Shown here: positions 7,932-16,845 of the stretch, one piece after another
Numbering within the stretch: position 1 is the first letter of the stretch
Layout: each line of letters opens with the position of its first letter
NCBI GenBank assembly: GCA_910587085.1
Contig: CAJUMC010000013.1
Coordinates: 3,616-67,615, forward strand
DNA: 64,000 nt
Direction of reading: 5' to 3'
Origin: an uncultured Lachnospiraceae bacterium
GTDB taxonomy: Bacteria > Bacillota > Clostridia > Lachnospirales > Lachnospiraceae
The notes under the pieces: model-generated
Databases searched by the model: none
What the model was told of the DNA's origin: nothing
The model's input: only the letters and a program-made list of their open reading frames with translations
Made by a program: the position numbers and the translations under genes

Positions 7932-8333
7932 TTACCAGATAAACGCAAGAACCTCTCCGCCTACGTTTTCCTTCCGCGCTTCCTTGTCGGTGAGAACGCC
8001 CTTGTTCGTGGAGATAATCGCGGTGCCGAGGCCGCCGAGTACTCTCGGAAGCTCCTCCTTGCTGGCGTAAACGCGAAGGCCCGGCTTGGAAATTCTCTTC
8101 AGGCCGGTGATGATCTTCGTGTTCTTGTCCCTGCCGTACTTCAAGGTGATATGAATATTCTTAAAGCTGCCCACTTCCTCGATTTCAAAGCTCTTGATAT
8201 AGCCTTCCTTCAGGAGGATCTCCGCGATGGAAATCTTCATCTTGGAAGCCGGAACATCTACCGTATCATGTTTTGCAGTGTTCGCATTACGGATTCTCGT
8301 AAGCATATCTGCGATCGGATCGTTCATTGTCAT
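7932..8333 (-). CDS. rpsH: 30S ribosomal protein S8
   Basis: S8 (133 aa) is a central-domain 16S rRNA binder and, in other bacteria, the spc operon repressor. MTMNDPIADMLTRIRNAN and the C-terminal STNKGVLTDKEARKENVGGEVLAFIW are diagnostic. The first ATG is chosen because GGAGG lies 9 nt before it. It follows rpsN by 24 bp. Confidence 0.97.
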   Translation of the reverse strand: MTMNDPIADMLTRIRNANTAKHDTVDVPASKMKISIAEILLKEGYIKSFEIEEVGSFKNIHITLKYGRDKNTKIITGLKRISKPGLRVYASKEELPRVLGGLGTAIISTNKGVLTDKEARKENVGGEVLAFIW

Positions 8334-8357
8334 GGTCAGTTGCCTCCTTTCTTAATC

Positions 8358-8543
8358 TCACCAGCTTGCCTTCTTAACACCTGGTATCTCGCCCTTGTAC
8401 GCCAATTCGCGGAAGCAGATTCTGCAGATTCCGTATTTTCTCAAATAAGCGTGCGGACGGCCGCAGATTCTGCAGCGGTTGTACTCCCGGGTCGAAAACT
8501 TCTGCTTGCGCTGCTGCTTGATCTTCATTGATGTTTTTGCCAT
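8358..8543 (-). CDS. rpsN: 30S ribosomal protein S14, zinc-binding type
   Basis: This is the short 61-aa zinc form (type Z) of S14 in the 30S head. It has the four cysteines in CRICG and CRIC separated by a 12-residue loop. The short form with zinc is usual in Firmicutes. It lies between rplE and rpsH, the normal spc order. Confidence 0.97.
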   Translation of the reverse strand: MAKTSMKIKQQRKQKFSTREYNRCRICGRPHAYLRKYGICRICFRELAYKGEIPGVKKASW

Positions 8544-8558
8544 TGACTTTTCCTCCTG

Positions 8559-9098
<540 letters not shown>

Positions 9099-9118
9099 CT
9101 TGGTGACCTCCTCTCAGA

Positions 9119-9439
9119 TTAATCGATAACTTCGCCGGTAGACTTCGCAACGCGCACCTTCTTCGGCTTGCCGTCCTTGCCGTCCACGGTCGTAAAGCCA
9201 ATCCTGGTAGCTTTGCCCTTGTGCACGTACATTACGTTCGATGCGTCGATCGGCGCGTCCTTGTGGATGATGCCGCCCTGCGGGTTGGCCTGGGAAGCCT
9301 TCGCGTGCTTCACCACGGTGTTGACACCCTCAACCACCACTCTGCCGTCGGAAACGGAAATCACCTTTCCTTCCTTGCCTTTATCCTTGCCGGCGATTAC
9401 TTTAACGGTATCGCCCTTCTTTATTTTTGCTGTTGCCAC
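9119..9439 (-). CDS. rplX: 50S ribosomal protein L24
   Basis: L24 (106 aa) is an assembly initiator of the 50S subunit with a KOW motif (KKGDTVKVIAGKDKGKEGKV). I place the start at a GTG (9437-9439) because AGGAGG lies exactly 8 nt before it; a GTG at 9448 lies within the ribosome-binding site itself. The segment GGIIHKDAPIDASNVM is typical. Confidence 0.95.
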   Translation of the reverse strand: MATAKIKKGDTVKVIAGKDKGKEGKVISVSDGRVVVEGVNTVVKHAKASQANPQGGIIHKDAPIDASNVMYVHKGKATRIGFTTVDGKDGKPKKVRVAKSTGEVID

Positions 9440-9452
9440 GCTCGACACCTCC

Positions 9453-9821
9453 TTATAACACTTCTGGTGCTAATGAAACGATCTTCATGAACTGCTTCTC
9501 TCTGAGCTCTCTGGCTACCGGCCCAAAGATACGGGTTCCTCTCGGATTCTTGTCTTCCTTAATGATTACGGCCGCGTTCTCGTCGAAGCGGATGTAGGAG
9601 CCGTCCCTGCGGCGCGCGCCCTTTACCGTGCGTACCACAACGGCCTTCACAACGTCGCCCTTCTTGACAACTCCGCCTGGCGTTGCATCTTTGACCGAAG
9701 CTACGATCACATCGCCGATATTTGCATATCTCCTGGTTGAACCGCCCATTACACGGATGCAAAGCAATTCCTTCGCGCCGGTATTGTCAGCAACCTTAAG
9801 TCTGGTCTCTGTTTGTACCAT
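9453..9821 (-). CDS. rplN: 50S ribosomal protein L14
   Basis: L14 (122 aa) forms an intersubunit bridge and is highly conserved: MVQTETRLKVADNTGAKELL, GVVKKGDVVKAVVVRT, and the end GTRIFGPVARELREKQFMKI. It lies between rpsQ and rplX in standard order. Confidence 0.97.
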   Translation of the reverse strand: MVQTETRLKVADNTGAKELLCIRVMGGSTRRYANIGDVIVASVKDATPGGVVKKGDVVKAVVVRTVKGARRRDGSYIRFDENAAVIIKEDKNPRGTRIFGPVARELREKQFMKIVSLAPEVL

Positions 9822-9874
9822 GTCGAATACTCCTTTCGAATTGTCGGGTTCATCTTATCCTGCCAAGCGGATTC

Positions 9875-10132
9875 TTATTTCGCCTTCTCCACGATCTCGA
9901 CAAGTCTCCATCTCTTATCCTTGGACAGCGGTCTCGTCTCCATAACCTTTACTCTGTCGCCGATCTGGCACTCATTGTTCTCGTCGTGAGCCTTCAGCTT
10001 GTAGGTTCTCTTGACGATCTTATTGTAAAGAGGATGCTTTACGTTATCTACGACAGCGACAACGATCGTTTTATCCATCTTATCGCTGACTACCTTCCCT
10101 ACGCGGGTCTTACGAAGATTTCTTTCTTCCAC
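9875..10132 (-). CDS. rpsQ: 30S ribosomal protein S17
   Basis: S17 (85 aa) is an OB-fold binder of the 16S 5' domain. RKTRVGKVVSDKMDKTIVVA and the segment GDRVKVMETRPLSKDKRWRL are diagnostic. The start codon is GTG (10130-10132), 9 nt after AAAGGAG. It lies between rpmC and rplN. Confidence 0.96.
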   Translation of the reverse strand: MEERNLRKTRVGKVVSDKMDKTIVVAVVDNVKHPLYNKIVKRTYKLKAHDENNECQIGDRVKVMETRPLSKDKRWRLVEIVEKAK

Positions 10133-10161
10133 GGTAAAATTCTCCTTTCTGCCAGGTCAGC

Positions 10162-10368
10162 TCAGGCCTGCTTGCTCTGTGCGGAAAGCACGGTCTGAAT
10201 TCTTGCGATATTTTTTCTTACTTCCTTGATCCTGCTCGTATTATCCAGCTGGTTCGTCGCGTTCTGGAATCTTAAGTTGAACAGCTCCTTCTTTGCGTTT
10301 ACCAGCTCCTCGTTCAATTCAGCTGCTGACTTTTTGGCCAATTCTTCCACATACTTATTCGTTTTCAC
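10162..10368 (-). CDS. rpmC: 50S ribosomal protein L29
   Basis: L29 (68 aa) sits near the exit tunnel. The start MKTNKYVEELAKKSAAEL and the motif NLRFQNATNQLDNTSRIKEV fit. I choose the GTG at 10366-10368, with AGGAGG 8 nt upstream; an in-frame GTG at 10377 overlaps that site. The gene overlaps the end of rplP by 14 bp, suggesting coupled translation. Confidence 0.94.
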   Translation of the reverse strand: MKTNKYVEELAKKSAAELNEELVNAKKELFNLRFQNATNQLDNTSRIKEVRKNIARIQTVLSAQSKQA

Positions 10369-10795
10369 TGCCAGCACCTCCTTCTAAATCTGCGCGGGAA
10401 ACGATCTTGCACTTAACCGGCAACTTGTGGGATGCGAGACGCAATGCCTCTTTTGCGATTTCCTCCGATACGCCCGCGATCTCAAACATCACGCGGCCCG
10501 GCTTCACAACGGCTACCCAGTACTCGAGCGAGCCCTTTCCGGAGCCCATTCGCGTTTCTGCCGGCTTCGTCGTCACCGGCTTATCCGGGAAGATTTTAAT
10601 CCAGACCTGGCCGCCGCGCTTGATATAACGCGTCATAGCGATACGGGCTGCCTCGATCTGATTCGACTTGATCCATGCCGGTTCCATAGCTACGATACCA
10701 TACTCGCCGTTCGAGATCTTATTCCCTCTTAATGCCTTTCCGGTCATGCTGCCACGGAACTGCTTACGACGCTTTACTCTTTTTGGCATTAACAT
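10355..10795 (-). CDS. rplP: 50S ribosomal protein L16
   Basis: L16 (146 aa) contacts A-site tRNA elements and the 5S rRNA region. MLMPKRVKRRKQFRGSMTGK and the segment WIKIFPDKPVTTKPAETRMG are diagnostic. Its ATG overlaps the rpsC stop by one base (TAATG) and its 3' end overlaps rpmC. Confidence 0.97.
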   Translation of the reverse strand: MLMPKRVKRRKQFRGSMTGKALRGNKISNGEYGIVAMEPAWIKSNQIEAARIAMTRYIKRGGQVWIKIFPDKPVTTKPAETRMGSGKGSLEYWVAVVKPGRVMFEIAGVSEEIAKEALRLASHKLPVKCKIVSRADLEGGAGSENE

Positions 10796-11454
10796 TATTT
10801 ATCGCTCCCTTCCTTTTTGGATGCCTTGGTTGGAAGTACTTCACCGTGGTAAATCCAAACCTTTACGCCGATCTTGCCATAGGTAGTGTCTGCCTCCGCG
10901 AAACCGAAGTCGATATCCGCGCGGAGCGTCTGAAGCGGAATCGTGCCCTCGCTGTAGAACTCGGTGCGGGCCATATCCGCGCCGCCGAGACGGCCGGAGC
11001 AGCAGGTCTTGATTCCCTTTGCGCCGCTCTTCATCGTTCTGGACATCGTGGACTTCATCGCACGGCGGAAGGAGATACGGTTCTCAAGCTGGGTCGCAAT
11101 GTTCTCGGCTACGAGCTGTGCGTTCGCATCCGGCTTCTTGACCTCCTTGATCTCGAGGTTTAACTTTTTGGAAGTGAACTGAGCAATCTCGCCCTTCAGC
11201 ACCTCAATCTCCGCGCCGGCCTTGCCGATTACCACACCCGGCTTAGCCGTGTAGATAATAACCTTCAGCTTGTCGGAAGCGCGCTCGATATCGATTCTGG
11301 CGATGCCTGCGCTGTATAATCTCTTCTTCAGAAATTTTCTGATGTTGTAATCTTCTACCAGGTTATCCGCAAAATCAGCACCGGCATACCATCTGGAATT
11401 CCAGTCGCTGATAATTCCGACTCTCAAGCCGTGAGGATTAACTTTTTGTCCCAT
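10795..11454 (-). CDS. rpsC: 30S ribosomal protein S3
   Basis: S3 (219 aa) lies at the mRNA entry channel. MGQKVNPHGLRVGIISDWNS, the KH domain with GVVIGKAGAEIEVLKGEI, and the C-terminal MARTEFYSEGTIPLQTLRAD are all present. It begins 11 bp after rplV and is followed directly by rplP. Confidence 0.97.
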   Translation of the reverse strand: MGQKVNPHGLRVGIISDWNSRWYAGADFADNLVEDYNIRKFLKKRLYSAGIARIDIERASDKLKVIIYTAKPGVVIGKAGAEIEVLKGEIAQFTSKKLNLEIKEVKKPDANAQLVAENIATQLENRISFRRAMKSTMSRTMKSGAKGIKTCCSGRLGGADMARTEFYSEGTIPLQTLRADIDFGFAEADTTYGKIGVKVWIYHGEVLPTKASKKEGSDK

Positions 11455-11465
11455 GATTGCCCTCC

Positions 11466-11852
11466 TTATCTCTCATTCAGCACGATGGTGATGTGACTCA
11501 TTCTCTTCAAAATCCGGTAAGCTCTGCCCTGTGCTCTCGGATGAATTCTCTTCATCGTCGGTGCGCAGTTGGCGTAGCACTCCTGAATGTAGAGCTTCGA
11601 AGCGTCCATACCATTGTTGTTCTCTGCGTTCGCAACCGCTGATTTCAGCAGTTTCTCTATCAAAGTCGAAGCATATCTTGGATTGTAGGCTAAAATACCA
11701 AGTGCTGTCTGTACATCCTTGCCGCGGATCGCGTCGAGTACGAAGCACGCTTTCTGAACCGAAACTCTTGCATAAGACAGCTTTGCAGACGGCCTCGTGT
11801 CCTTGTTCGCGTTTCTCTCTCTCTTGATCTGGGATCTATGTCCTTTCGCCAT
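11466..11852 (-). CDS. rplV: 50S ribosomal protein L22
   Basis: L22 (128 aa) lines the polypeptide exit tunnel. The core KLSYARVSVQKACFVLDAIR and the hairpin-tip region with MKRIHPRAQGRAYRILKR, followed by HITIVLNE, are typical. The ATG follows an AAGGAGG site. It lies 215 bp downstream of rpsS. Confidence 0.97.
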   Translation of the reverse strand: MAKGHRSQIKRERNANKDTRPSAKLSYARVSVQKACFVLDAIRGKDVQTALGILAYNPRYASTLIEKLLKSAVANAENNNGMDASKLYIQECYANCAPTMKRIHPRAQGRAYRILKRMSHITIVLNER

Positions 11853-12013
11853 GGATGAAACCTCCTTTCAAATTTAAACGGTACTCCGTTCATAACTGCT
11901 TCCAGCAGCCATTCCCATGCTGCTATTCTATTTCTGTTGATTTCATTCTCATATCCGTTCTGCTTTGCCTGCCTGCGTTCTGCTTTGCTCGTTTGTGCTT
12001 TGCACAAACAGCG

Positions 12014-12067
12014 GCGTGAAACGGGTCACGCTCTAAACCCGAAGCAGGACTTCTGCCCGTTTCACGC
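12014..12067 (-). promoter_or_regulatory. 12-bp inverted repeat immediately after the rpsS stop
   Basis: The arms GCGTGAAACGGG (12014-12025) and CCCGTTTCACGC (12056-12067) are perfect complements around a 30-nt loop. The right arm touches the rpsS stop codon at 12068. No T-run follows, so this is an mRNA-stabilising or attenuating structure rather than a clear terminator. Nearby (about 11950-12000) GTTCTGCTTTGC is repeated. Confidence 0.55.
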
Positions 12068-12346
12068 TTATCGCTTGCCCTTCTTCTCGTCCTTGCCGTG
12101 ACCGCGGAAGGTTCTCGTCGCCACGAACTCGCCGAGCTTGTGGCCTACCATATCCTCGGTAATGTAAACCGGAACATGCTTTCTTCCGTCGTGAACGGCG
12201 ATGGTCAGGCCGACCATCTGCGGGAAAATGGTAGAGCGGCGCGACCAGGTCTTGATTACCTGCTTGTCGCCGGATTTATTCACAGCGTCGACCTTTTTGA
12301 GTAAATGCTCGTCAGCAAAAGGTCCCTTCTTTAATGAACGTGCCAT
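12068..12346 (-). CDS. rpsS: 30S ribosomal protein S19
   Basis: S19 (92 aa) is in the 30S head and forms a bridge with the 50S subunit. MARSLKKGPFADEHLLKKVD, then TWSRRSTIFPQMVGLTIAVH and the end GHKLGEFVATRTFRGHGK are diagnostic. It lies 20 bp after rplB. Confidence 0.97.
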   Translation of the reverse strand: MARSLKKGPFADEHLLKKVDAVNKSGDKQVIKTWSRRSTIFPQMVGLTIAVHDGRKHVPVYITEDMVGHKLGEFVATRTFRGHGKDEKKGKR

Positions 12347-12366
12347 ATCGGTTTAACCTCCTCCTA

Positions 12367-13212
12367 TTATTTCGATAACGCCTTGCCGTCTCTTCTTCTC
12401 ACAATAAGCTTGTTGGACTGCTTGTTCTTCTTGCGAGTCTTGAGACCGAGTGCCGGCTTGCCCCAAGGGGTTACAGGGCCCGGACGGCCGATTCCGGTCT
12501 TACCCTCGCCACCGCCGTGCGGATGGTCGTTAGGGTTCATTACGGAACCGCGAACGGTAGGTCTGATACCCATATGACGCTTACGTCCTGCTTTACCGAT
12601 GTTTACAAGCTCATGATCAATGTTTCCCACCTGGCCCACCGACGCGCGGCAGATAATCGGAACCATTCTCATCTCGCCGGACGGAAGACGCAGCGTTGCA
12701 TACTTTCCTTCCTTCGCCATGAGCTGAGCGGAATTTCCCGCGGAGCGAACCAGCTGTCCGCCCTTGCCCGGATAAAGCTCGATATTGTGGATCTCGGAGC
12801 CGACCGGAATGTTCTGAAGCGGCAGGCAGTTACCCACCTTGACTTCGGCCTTCTCGCCGTTCATCACGCTGTCGCCGACCTTCAGTCCGTTCGGTGCGAG
12901 GATATATGCCTTCTCGCCGTCTGCATAGCAGATCAGCGCGATATTTGCCGTTCTGTTCGGATCGTACTCGATCGTGAGAACTCTTGCCGGAATTCCGTCC
13001 TTCCTTCTCTTAAAGTCGATGATCCGGTATTTTCTTCTGGAACCTCCGCCCTGATGTCTTACAGTAATCTTGCCCTGGTTGTTGCGGCCGGCGTTCTTCT
13101 TCAGAGAAACAGTCAGGGACTTCTCCGGCCTGCTGGCCGTGATCTCCGCAAAATCGGAGCCCGTCATGTTTCTTCTGGAAGGTGTATATGGGTTATAGGT
13201 TTTGATTCCCAT
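12367..13212 (-). CDS. rplB: 50S ribosomal protein L2
   Basis: L2 (281 aa) is needed for subunit association and peptidyl transferase activity. It starts MGIKTYNPYTPSRRNMTGSD and has the C-terminal signature NPNDHPHGGGEGKTGIGR with the conserved histidine. The ATG at 13210-13212 is used because AAAGGAG lies 8 nt before it; a longer frame of 12 more residues has no such site. Confidence 0.97.
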   Translation of the reverse strand: MGIKTYNPYTPSRRNMTGSDFAEITASRPEKSLTVSLKKNAGRNNQGKITVRHQGGGSRRKYRIIDFKRRKDGIPARVLTIEYDPNRTANIALICYADGEKAYILAPNGLKVGDSVMNGEKAEVKVGNCLPLQNIPVGSEIHNIELYPGKGGQLVRSAGNSAQLMAKEGKYATLRLPSGEMRMVPIICRASVGQVGNIDHELVNIGKAGRKRHMGIRPTVRGSVMNPNDHPHGGGEGKTGIGRPGPVTPWGKPALGLKTRKKNKQSNKLIVRRRDGKALSK

Positions 13213-13373
13213 GATTTTTACTCCTTTCAATAGTAGCTTGTCACGCAATAGGCGGCCACGGCCTTGAAAAGCCCGCCTACGGTTCCGGTCAGAAAATACC
13301 GCACCGTATTCATGGCCTCTGGAGTGGTTCTGCCCGCAAAACGGCAGAAAGCCGTGCCTTTATCTGCGATTTT

Positions 13374-13673
13374 TTACAGACCGGAGAAGATCTCGATGTC
13401 TGCGCTGTCAGCGGTCAGCTGAACGATGGCCTTCTTTCTCTTTGCCGTCTTTCCGGAGACTGCGCCGCGTCTGCGGGTCTTGCCGTCCAGATTCATTGTG
13501 TTCACGCTGGCAACCTTCGCGCCCGCGAACATCTTTTCAACCGCTTCCTTAATCTGATTCTTTGTTGCATCCGGATGAACGGAAAACGTGTACTTTTTCT
13601 CACTCATGGAGTTCATGGTCTTCTCCGTTACAACCGGGCGAAGAATCACGTCATAATATTTCAAATCAGCCAT
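13374..13673 (-). CDS. rplW: 50S ribosomal protein L23
   Basis: L23 (99 aa) sits at the tunnel exit and docks trigger factor and SRP. The sequence MADLKYYDVILRPVVTEKTM, then KYTFSVHPDATKNQIKEAVE and VNTMNLDGKTRRRG fit. Its ATG overlaps the rplD stop by one base. It is followed by a 161-bp gap before rplB. Confidence 0.96.
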   Translation of the reverse strand: MADLKYYDVILRPVVTEKTMNSMSEKKYTFSVHPDATKNQIKEAVEKMFAGAKVASVNTMNLDGKTRRRGAVSGKTAKRKKAIVQLTADSADIEIFSGL

Positions 13674-14293
13674 TATGCGTACACCTCCTCAATCTTTGCA
13701 ACAGCATCCTTCGTGATCACCAGGCTGTCGTACTTCACAATGTCATAAACATTGATCGCATTGTAGAGAGCGGTTCTCACTTCCGGAAGATTTCTCGCGG
13801 AGAGAATGACATTCTCATTTTTGTCGCCGAGCACAACCAGGGCCTTATTGACCTTCAAGCTGTTCAGCACCGCCGCCATCTTCTTTGTCTTGATCTCGTC
13901 AAAGCTCAGGGAGTCAAGCACGAAAATCTTGTCGGCAACCACTCTGGAGGTAAGCGCGGACTTCACTGCAATCGCCTTTTCCTTGCGGTTCATCTTGAAC
14001 GAATAATCTCTCGGCTTCGGGGCGAATACAACGCCGCCGCCCTTCCACTGCGGAGCTCTGGTCGAGCCCTGTCTCGCATGGCCGGTACCCTTCTGCTTCC
14101 ACGGCTTTCTTCCGCCGCCGCTCACTTCTGCGCGGGTCTTCGCGCTCTGCGTACCCTGGCGCTTGTTTGCAAGCTGGCTCACAACCGCCATGTGCATCAA
14201 ATGCTCGTTTACTTCTACGCCGAAGACGGCATCGTTCAATTCCATCGTGCCTACTTCGCTGCCTTCCATATTATAAACCTTTACGTTCGCCAT
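13673..14293 (-). CDS. rplD: 50S ribosomal protein L4
   Basis: L4 (206 aa) reaches into the exit tunnel. Its extended loop carries the signature RAEVSGGGRKPWKQKGTGHA followed by RQGSTRAPQWKGGGVVF. In Gammaproteobacteria L4 autoregulates the S10 operon; whether it does here is unknown. It sits between rplC and rplW. Confidence 0.97.
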   Translation of the reverse strand: MANVKVYNMEGSEVGTMELNDAVFGVEVNEHLMHMAVVSQLANKRQGTQSAKTRAEVSGGGRKPWKQKGTGHARQGSTRAPQWKGGGVVFAPKPRDYSFKMNRKEKAIAVKSALTSRVVADKIFVLDSLSFDEIKTKKMAAVLNSLKVNKALVVLGDKNENVILSARNLPEVRTALYNAINVYDIVKYDSLVITKDAVAKIEEVYA

Positions 14294-14320
14294 TCTGGTA
14301 TTCCTCCTTTCTCAAGCGTT

Positions 14321-14956
14321 CTAGTTTGCGCTCTTCACGGTTTCCTTCAGTACCACAAGGGCCTTCTTCGGTCCCGGCACCGCACCCTTCACCAGGATGA
14401 TATTGTTTTCCGTATCAATTCTGACAACCTCGAGATTCTGTACGGTCGCTCTCACATGACCCATCTGGCCCGGCATGTGCTTGCCCTTGAACACACGGCC
14501 CGGGGTGGTTGCCGGTCCGTTGGAGCCCGCATGTCTGTGATATTTGGAACCGTGTCCCATCGGTCCTCTGGACAGGCCGTGGCGCTTGATCGCACCCTGG
14601 AATCCCTTGCCCTTGGTCGTTCCGGTTGCGTCAACCCTGTCGCCCTCGGCAAAGATATCGACCCTGATCTCCTGGCCTACCTGGTAGTCAGCTGCGTTCT
14701 CAAACCTGAATTCCCTGAGAAATCTCTTGTTTGCAACACCCGCCTTCGCGAAATGTCCCTTTCTCGGCTTGTTTACAAGGACATCCCTGATGTCGCCGAA
14801 GCCGACCTGAACTGCATTGTAGCCGTCCGTCTCAACGGTCTTGACCTGCGTTACTGCGCACGGTCCCGCCTGCAGTACCGTTACCGGAGTAAGCACTCCG
14901 TTCTCCCCGAAGATCTGCGTCATGCCGACCTTCGCAGCTAAAATAGCCTTCTTCAT
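14321..14956 (-). CDS. rplC: 50S ribosomal protein L3
   Basis: L3 (211 aa) is an early 50S assembly protein near the peptidyl transferase centre. MKKAILAAKVGMTQIFGENG, then KGKGFQGAIKRHGLSRGPMG and HRHAGSNGPATTPGRVFKGK are diagnostic. An AGGAGG-type site precedes the ATG. It is 132 bp after rpsJ. Confidence 0.97.
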   Translation of the reverse strand: MKKAILAAKVGMTQIFGENGVLTPVTVLQAGPCAVTQVKTVETDGYNAVQVGFGDIRDVLVNKPRKGHFAKAGVANKRFLREFRFENAADYQVGQEIRVDIFAEGDRVDATGTTKGKGFQGAIKRHGLSRGPMGHGSKYHRHAGSNGPATTPGRVFKGKHMPGQMGHVRATVQNLEVVRIDTENNIILVKGAVPGPKKALVVLKETVKSAN

Positions 14957-15088
14957 AACTTTTGCACCTCCTGTTTAATCTACAGCGGATCGGAGCGATT
15001 TCTCCCCGATCATCCTAGACGGTTTATAAAAACCCTAAGGATTATTCTTTTTGTCCGCCTTCAATAAAAGGCATACCATGATGAAACG

Positions 15089-15400
15089 TTATTTCATCTT
15101 GATATCGATGTACACGCCAGCCGGCATCTCCAGTCTCGACAGCGCATCCACCGTCTTCTGGGTCGGGGCAATGATATCAATCAGCCTCTTGTGCGTTCTC
15201 TGCTCAAACTGCTCTCTGGAATCCTTGTACTTGTGTACGGCGCGGAGAATCGTAACCACTTCCTTCTTCGTCGGCAGCGGCACCGGTCCGCTCACCTTAG
15301 ATCCCGTCTTTTTTACTGTTTCGATGATTTTTGCAGCAGATGAATCAATCAGCTGATGATCATAAGCCTTGAGAGTAATTCTCATAACCTGACTTGCCAT
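15089..15400 (-). CDS. rpsJ: 30S ribosomal protein S10 (NusE)
   Basis: S10 (103 aa) acts in the 30S head and as NusE in antitermination. RITLKAYDHQLIDSSAAKI, GPVPLPTKKEVVTILR and FEQRTHKRLIDI are diagnostic. The start is the ATG at 15398-15400, behind AGGAGG; the longer open frame upstream is leader. It is the first gene of the S10-spc transcript, after a leader of roughly 310 nt. Confidence 0.97.
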   Translation of the reverse strand: MASQVMRITLKAYDHQLIDSSAAKIIETVKKTGSKVSGPVPLPTKKEVVTILRAVHKYKDSREQFEQRTHKRLIDIIAPTQKTVDALSRLEMPAGVYIDIKMK

Positions 15401-15437
15401 AAAAAAAGTCGCCTCCTTTTCGCACTTCATTGCAGTA

Positions 15438-15623
15438 CGACAAGCGGTGACTGTACACTCACCCGTGTGTTTCGCACTTGAAGGAATGAAAAACGCGGGC
15501 TTTTGCCCTTCTGCGTCCCTTGGCTTCATCCCGAAAAAGCCGAGTCCACGGTTTTCTGTCTTTTTCACGTCCGATTCTGCAGACGCACTCCGACAGACTA
15601 TTTATCTGTACAGTGACTTGTCG
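15438..15623 (-). ncRNA. Structured 5' leader of the rpsJ operon (candidate ribosomal-protein leader / attenuator)
   Basis: A long-range helix is formed by CGACAAG plus ACTGTACA (15438-15444 and 15450-15457) pairing with TGTACAGT plus CTTGTCG (15607-15614 and 15617-15623), broken by a small internal loop. Inside it, ACGC-GGGC-AAAA-GCCC-GCGT followed by TTTT (15493-15516) resembles a terminator on the minus strand. TGCGTC/GACGCA (15582-15587 with 15512-15517) offers a competing pairing. A GGCTT/AAGCC stem lies between. This suggests attenuation, possibly by an encoded ribosomal protein; the ligand is unknown. Confidence 0.5.
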
Positions 15624-15719
15624 CCAGTTTCGATAACTTGACATTCGCTCCACGGAAAACCTGCCCTGGAAAAGGCAGCAACCTCACGCTTCTACGCTAT
15701 CAACGTCACAACGGTTGAT

Positions 15720-15748
15720 ATTATACCTTAGAAAACCCTGTATTGCAA
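15720..15748 (-). promoter_or_regulatory. SigA-type promoter of the S10-spc operon
   Basis: On the minus strand TTGCAA (15743-15748) and a perfect TATAAT (15720-15725) are 17 bp apart. Transcription would start near 15713, giving a leader of about 310 nt before rpsJ. It is almost the same design as the promoter before rpmJ. No rpsL, rpsG, fusA or tuf gene lies upstream. Confidence 0.82.
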
Positions 15749-15926
15749 GCATTTTCCGAAAATTTTGGCGAAGCCGCAAGACAAAATTTCTCAAATTTTC
15801 CTGCCGCTCTTTGTGCAGGATGCACAATTTCAAAGTACCTCGCCGTAAAAAACAGCACTATACACGCAGCCGTGCGTATCATTTTTCCCGCGCCGGCACA
15901 GGGATCTCTCCCTGGCCCTGACGGCA

Positions 15927-16799
15927 TCAGCGCATCCACCGCCCTGATGCCCCGCACGGCAGTACCAGACCGTTTCCGCTCACCGGAAGGCCGAGCTCAT
16001 CCGCCTCCGTACACCCGCCGAAACGCCTCAGCTCAAGCCCCAGCAGATAGCGGAGCACGGCCGGCTGCAGTCCGGTTGTGTAGGAATTGATCAGGAAAAA
16101 CAGCGGTTCCTCCGAAAGAACGCCGGTACACAGCTTTACAAAATCATGGATGCTGTCCTCGATCTTCCATATTTCGCCCTTCGGCCCGCGCCCGTAGGAC
16201 GGCGGATCCATAATCACGGCGTCATAGCGGCTGCCCCGCCGGATTTCCCGCTCCACAAACTTGCGGCAGTCGTCCACAATATAGCGGATCGGTGCTCCGG
16301 AAAGCCCGGAAGCCGCCGCGTTCTCCTTCGCCCAGGTCACCATACCCTTCGACGCATCCACATGCGTGACGGCCGCACCCGCCGCCGCCGCGGCCGCTGT
16401 GGCTCCGCCGGTGTACGCAAACAGGTTGAGCACCCGGACCGGCTGTTCCGGTTTTTCCGCTCCTCTGGTGCGGATCAACCCGGAAAACCAGTCCCAGTTG
16501 GCCGCCTGTTCCGGAAAAAGCCCGGTGTGCTTGAACGCGAAGGGCTGCAGGTGGAAGCGCAGCCCGCCGTAGCTGATCTGCCACTGCTCCGGCAGGTCAA
16601 AAACCTCCCACTCGCCCCCGCCCTTGCTGCTGCGGTGATAATGCGCGTTCGGCCTGCGCCAGCCCGCGTGCGTCCGCTCCGTTTTCCAGATCACCTGCGG
16701 ATCGGGCCGCACCAGCAGATAATCTCCCCACCGCTCCAGCTTTTCGCCGTCCGAGGTGTCAATCACCTCATAATCCTTCCATCCGTCCGCTGTCCACAT
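15927..16799 (-). CDS. Class I SAM-dependent methyltransferase, rRNA (RlmI/RlmK-like) family
   Basis: The 290-aa protein has SAM-binding motif I (VLNLFAYTGGATAAAAAAG with the acidic VDASKG after it) and the catalytic-type motif DPPSYGRG. These match the COG1092-like 23S rRNA cytosine methyltransferases, though the N-terminal PUA domain of RlmI is absent. The start at 16799 follows AGGAGG by 9 nt; a longer frame would run into the upstream gene. It is 46 bp from the GH26-like gene and probably co-transcribed. The exact target base is unknown. Confidence 0.75.
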   Translation of the reverse strand: MWTADGWKDYEVIDTSDGEKLERWGDYLLVRPDPQVIWKTERTHAGWRRPNAHYHRSSKGGGEWEVFDLPEQWQISYGGLRFHLQPFAFKHTGLFPEQAANWDWFSGLIRTRGAEKPEQPVRVLNLFAYTGGATAAAAAAGAAVTHVDASKGMVTWAKENAAASGLSGAPIRYIVDDCRKFVEREIRRGSRYDAVIMDPPSYGRGPKGEIWKIEDSIHDFVKLCTGVLSEEPLFFLINSYTTGLQPAVLRYLLGLELRRFGGCTEADELGLPVSGNGLVLPCGASGRWMR

Positions 16800-16845
16800 T
16801 GCCGTGCTCCTCCTAATCATACCGGCGGCTTCTCTCCGCACGCCT

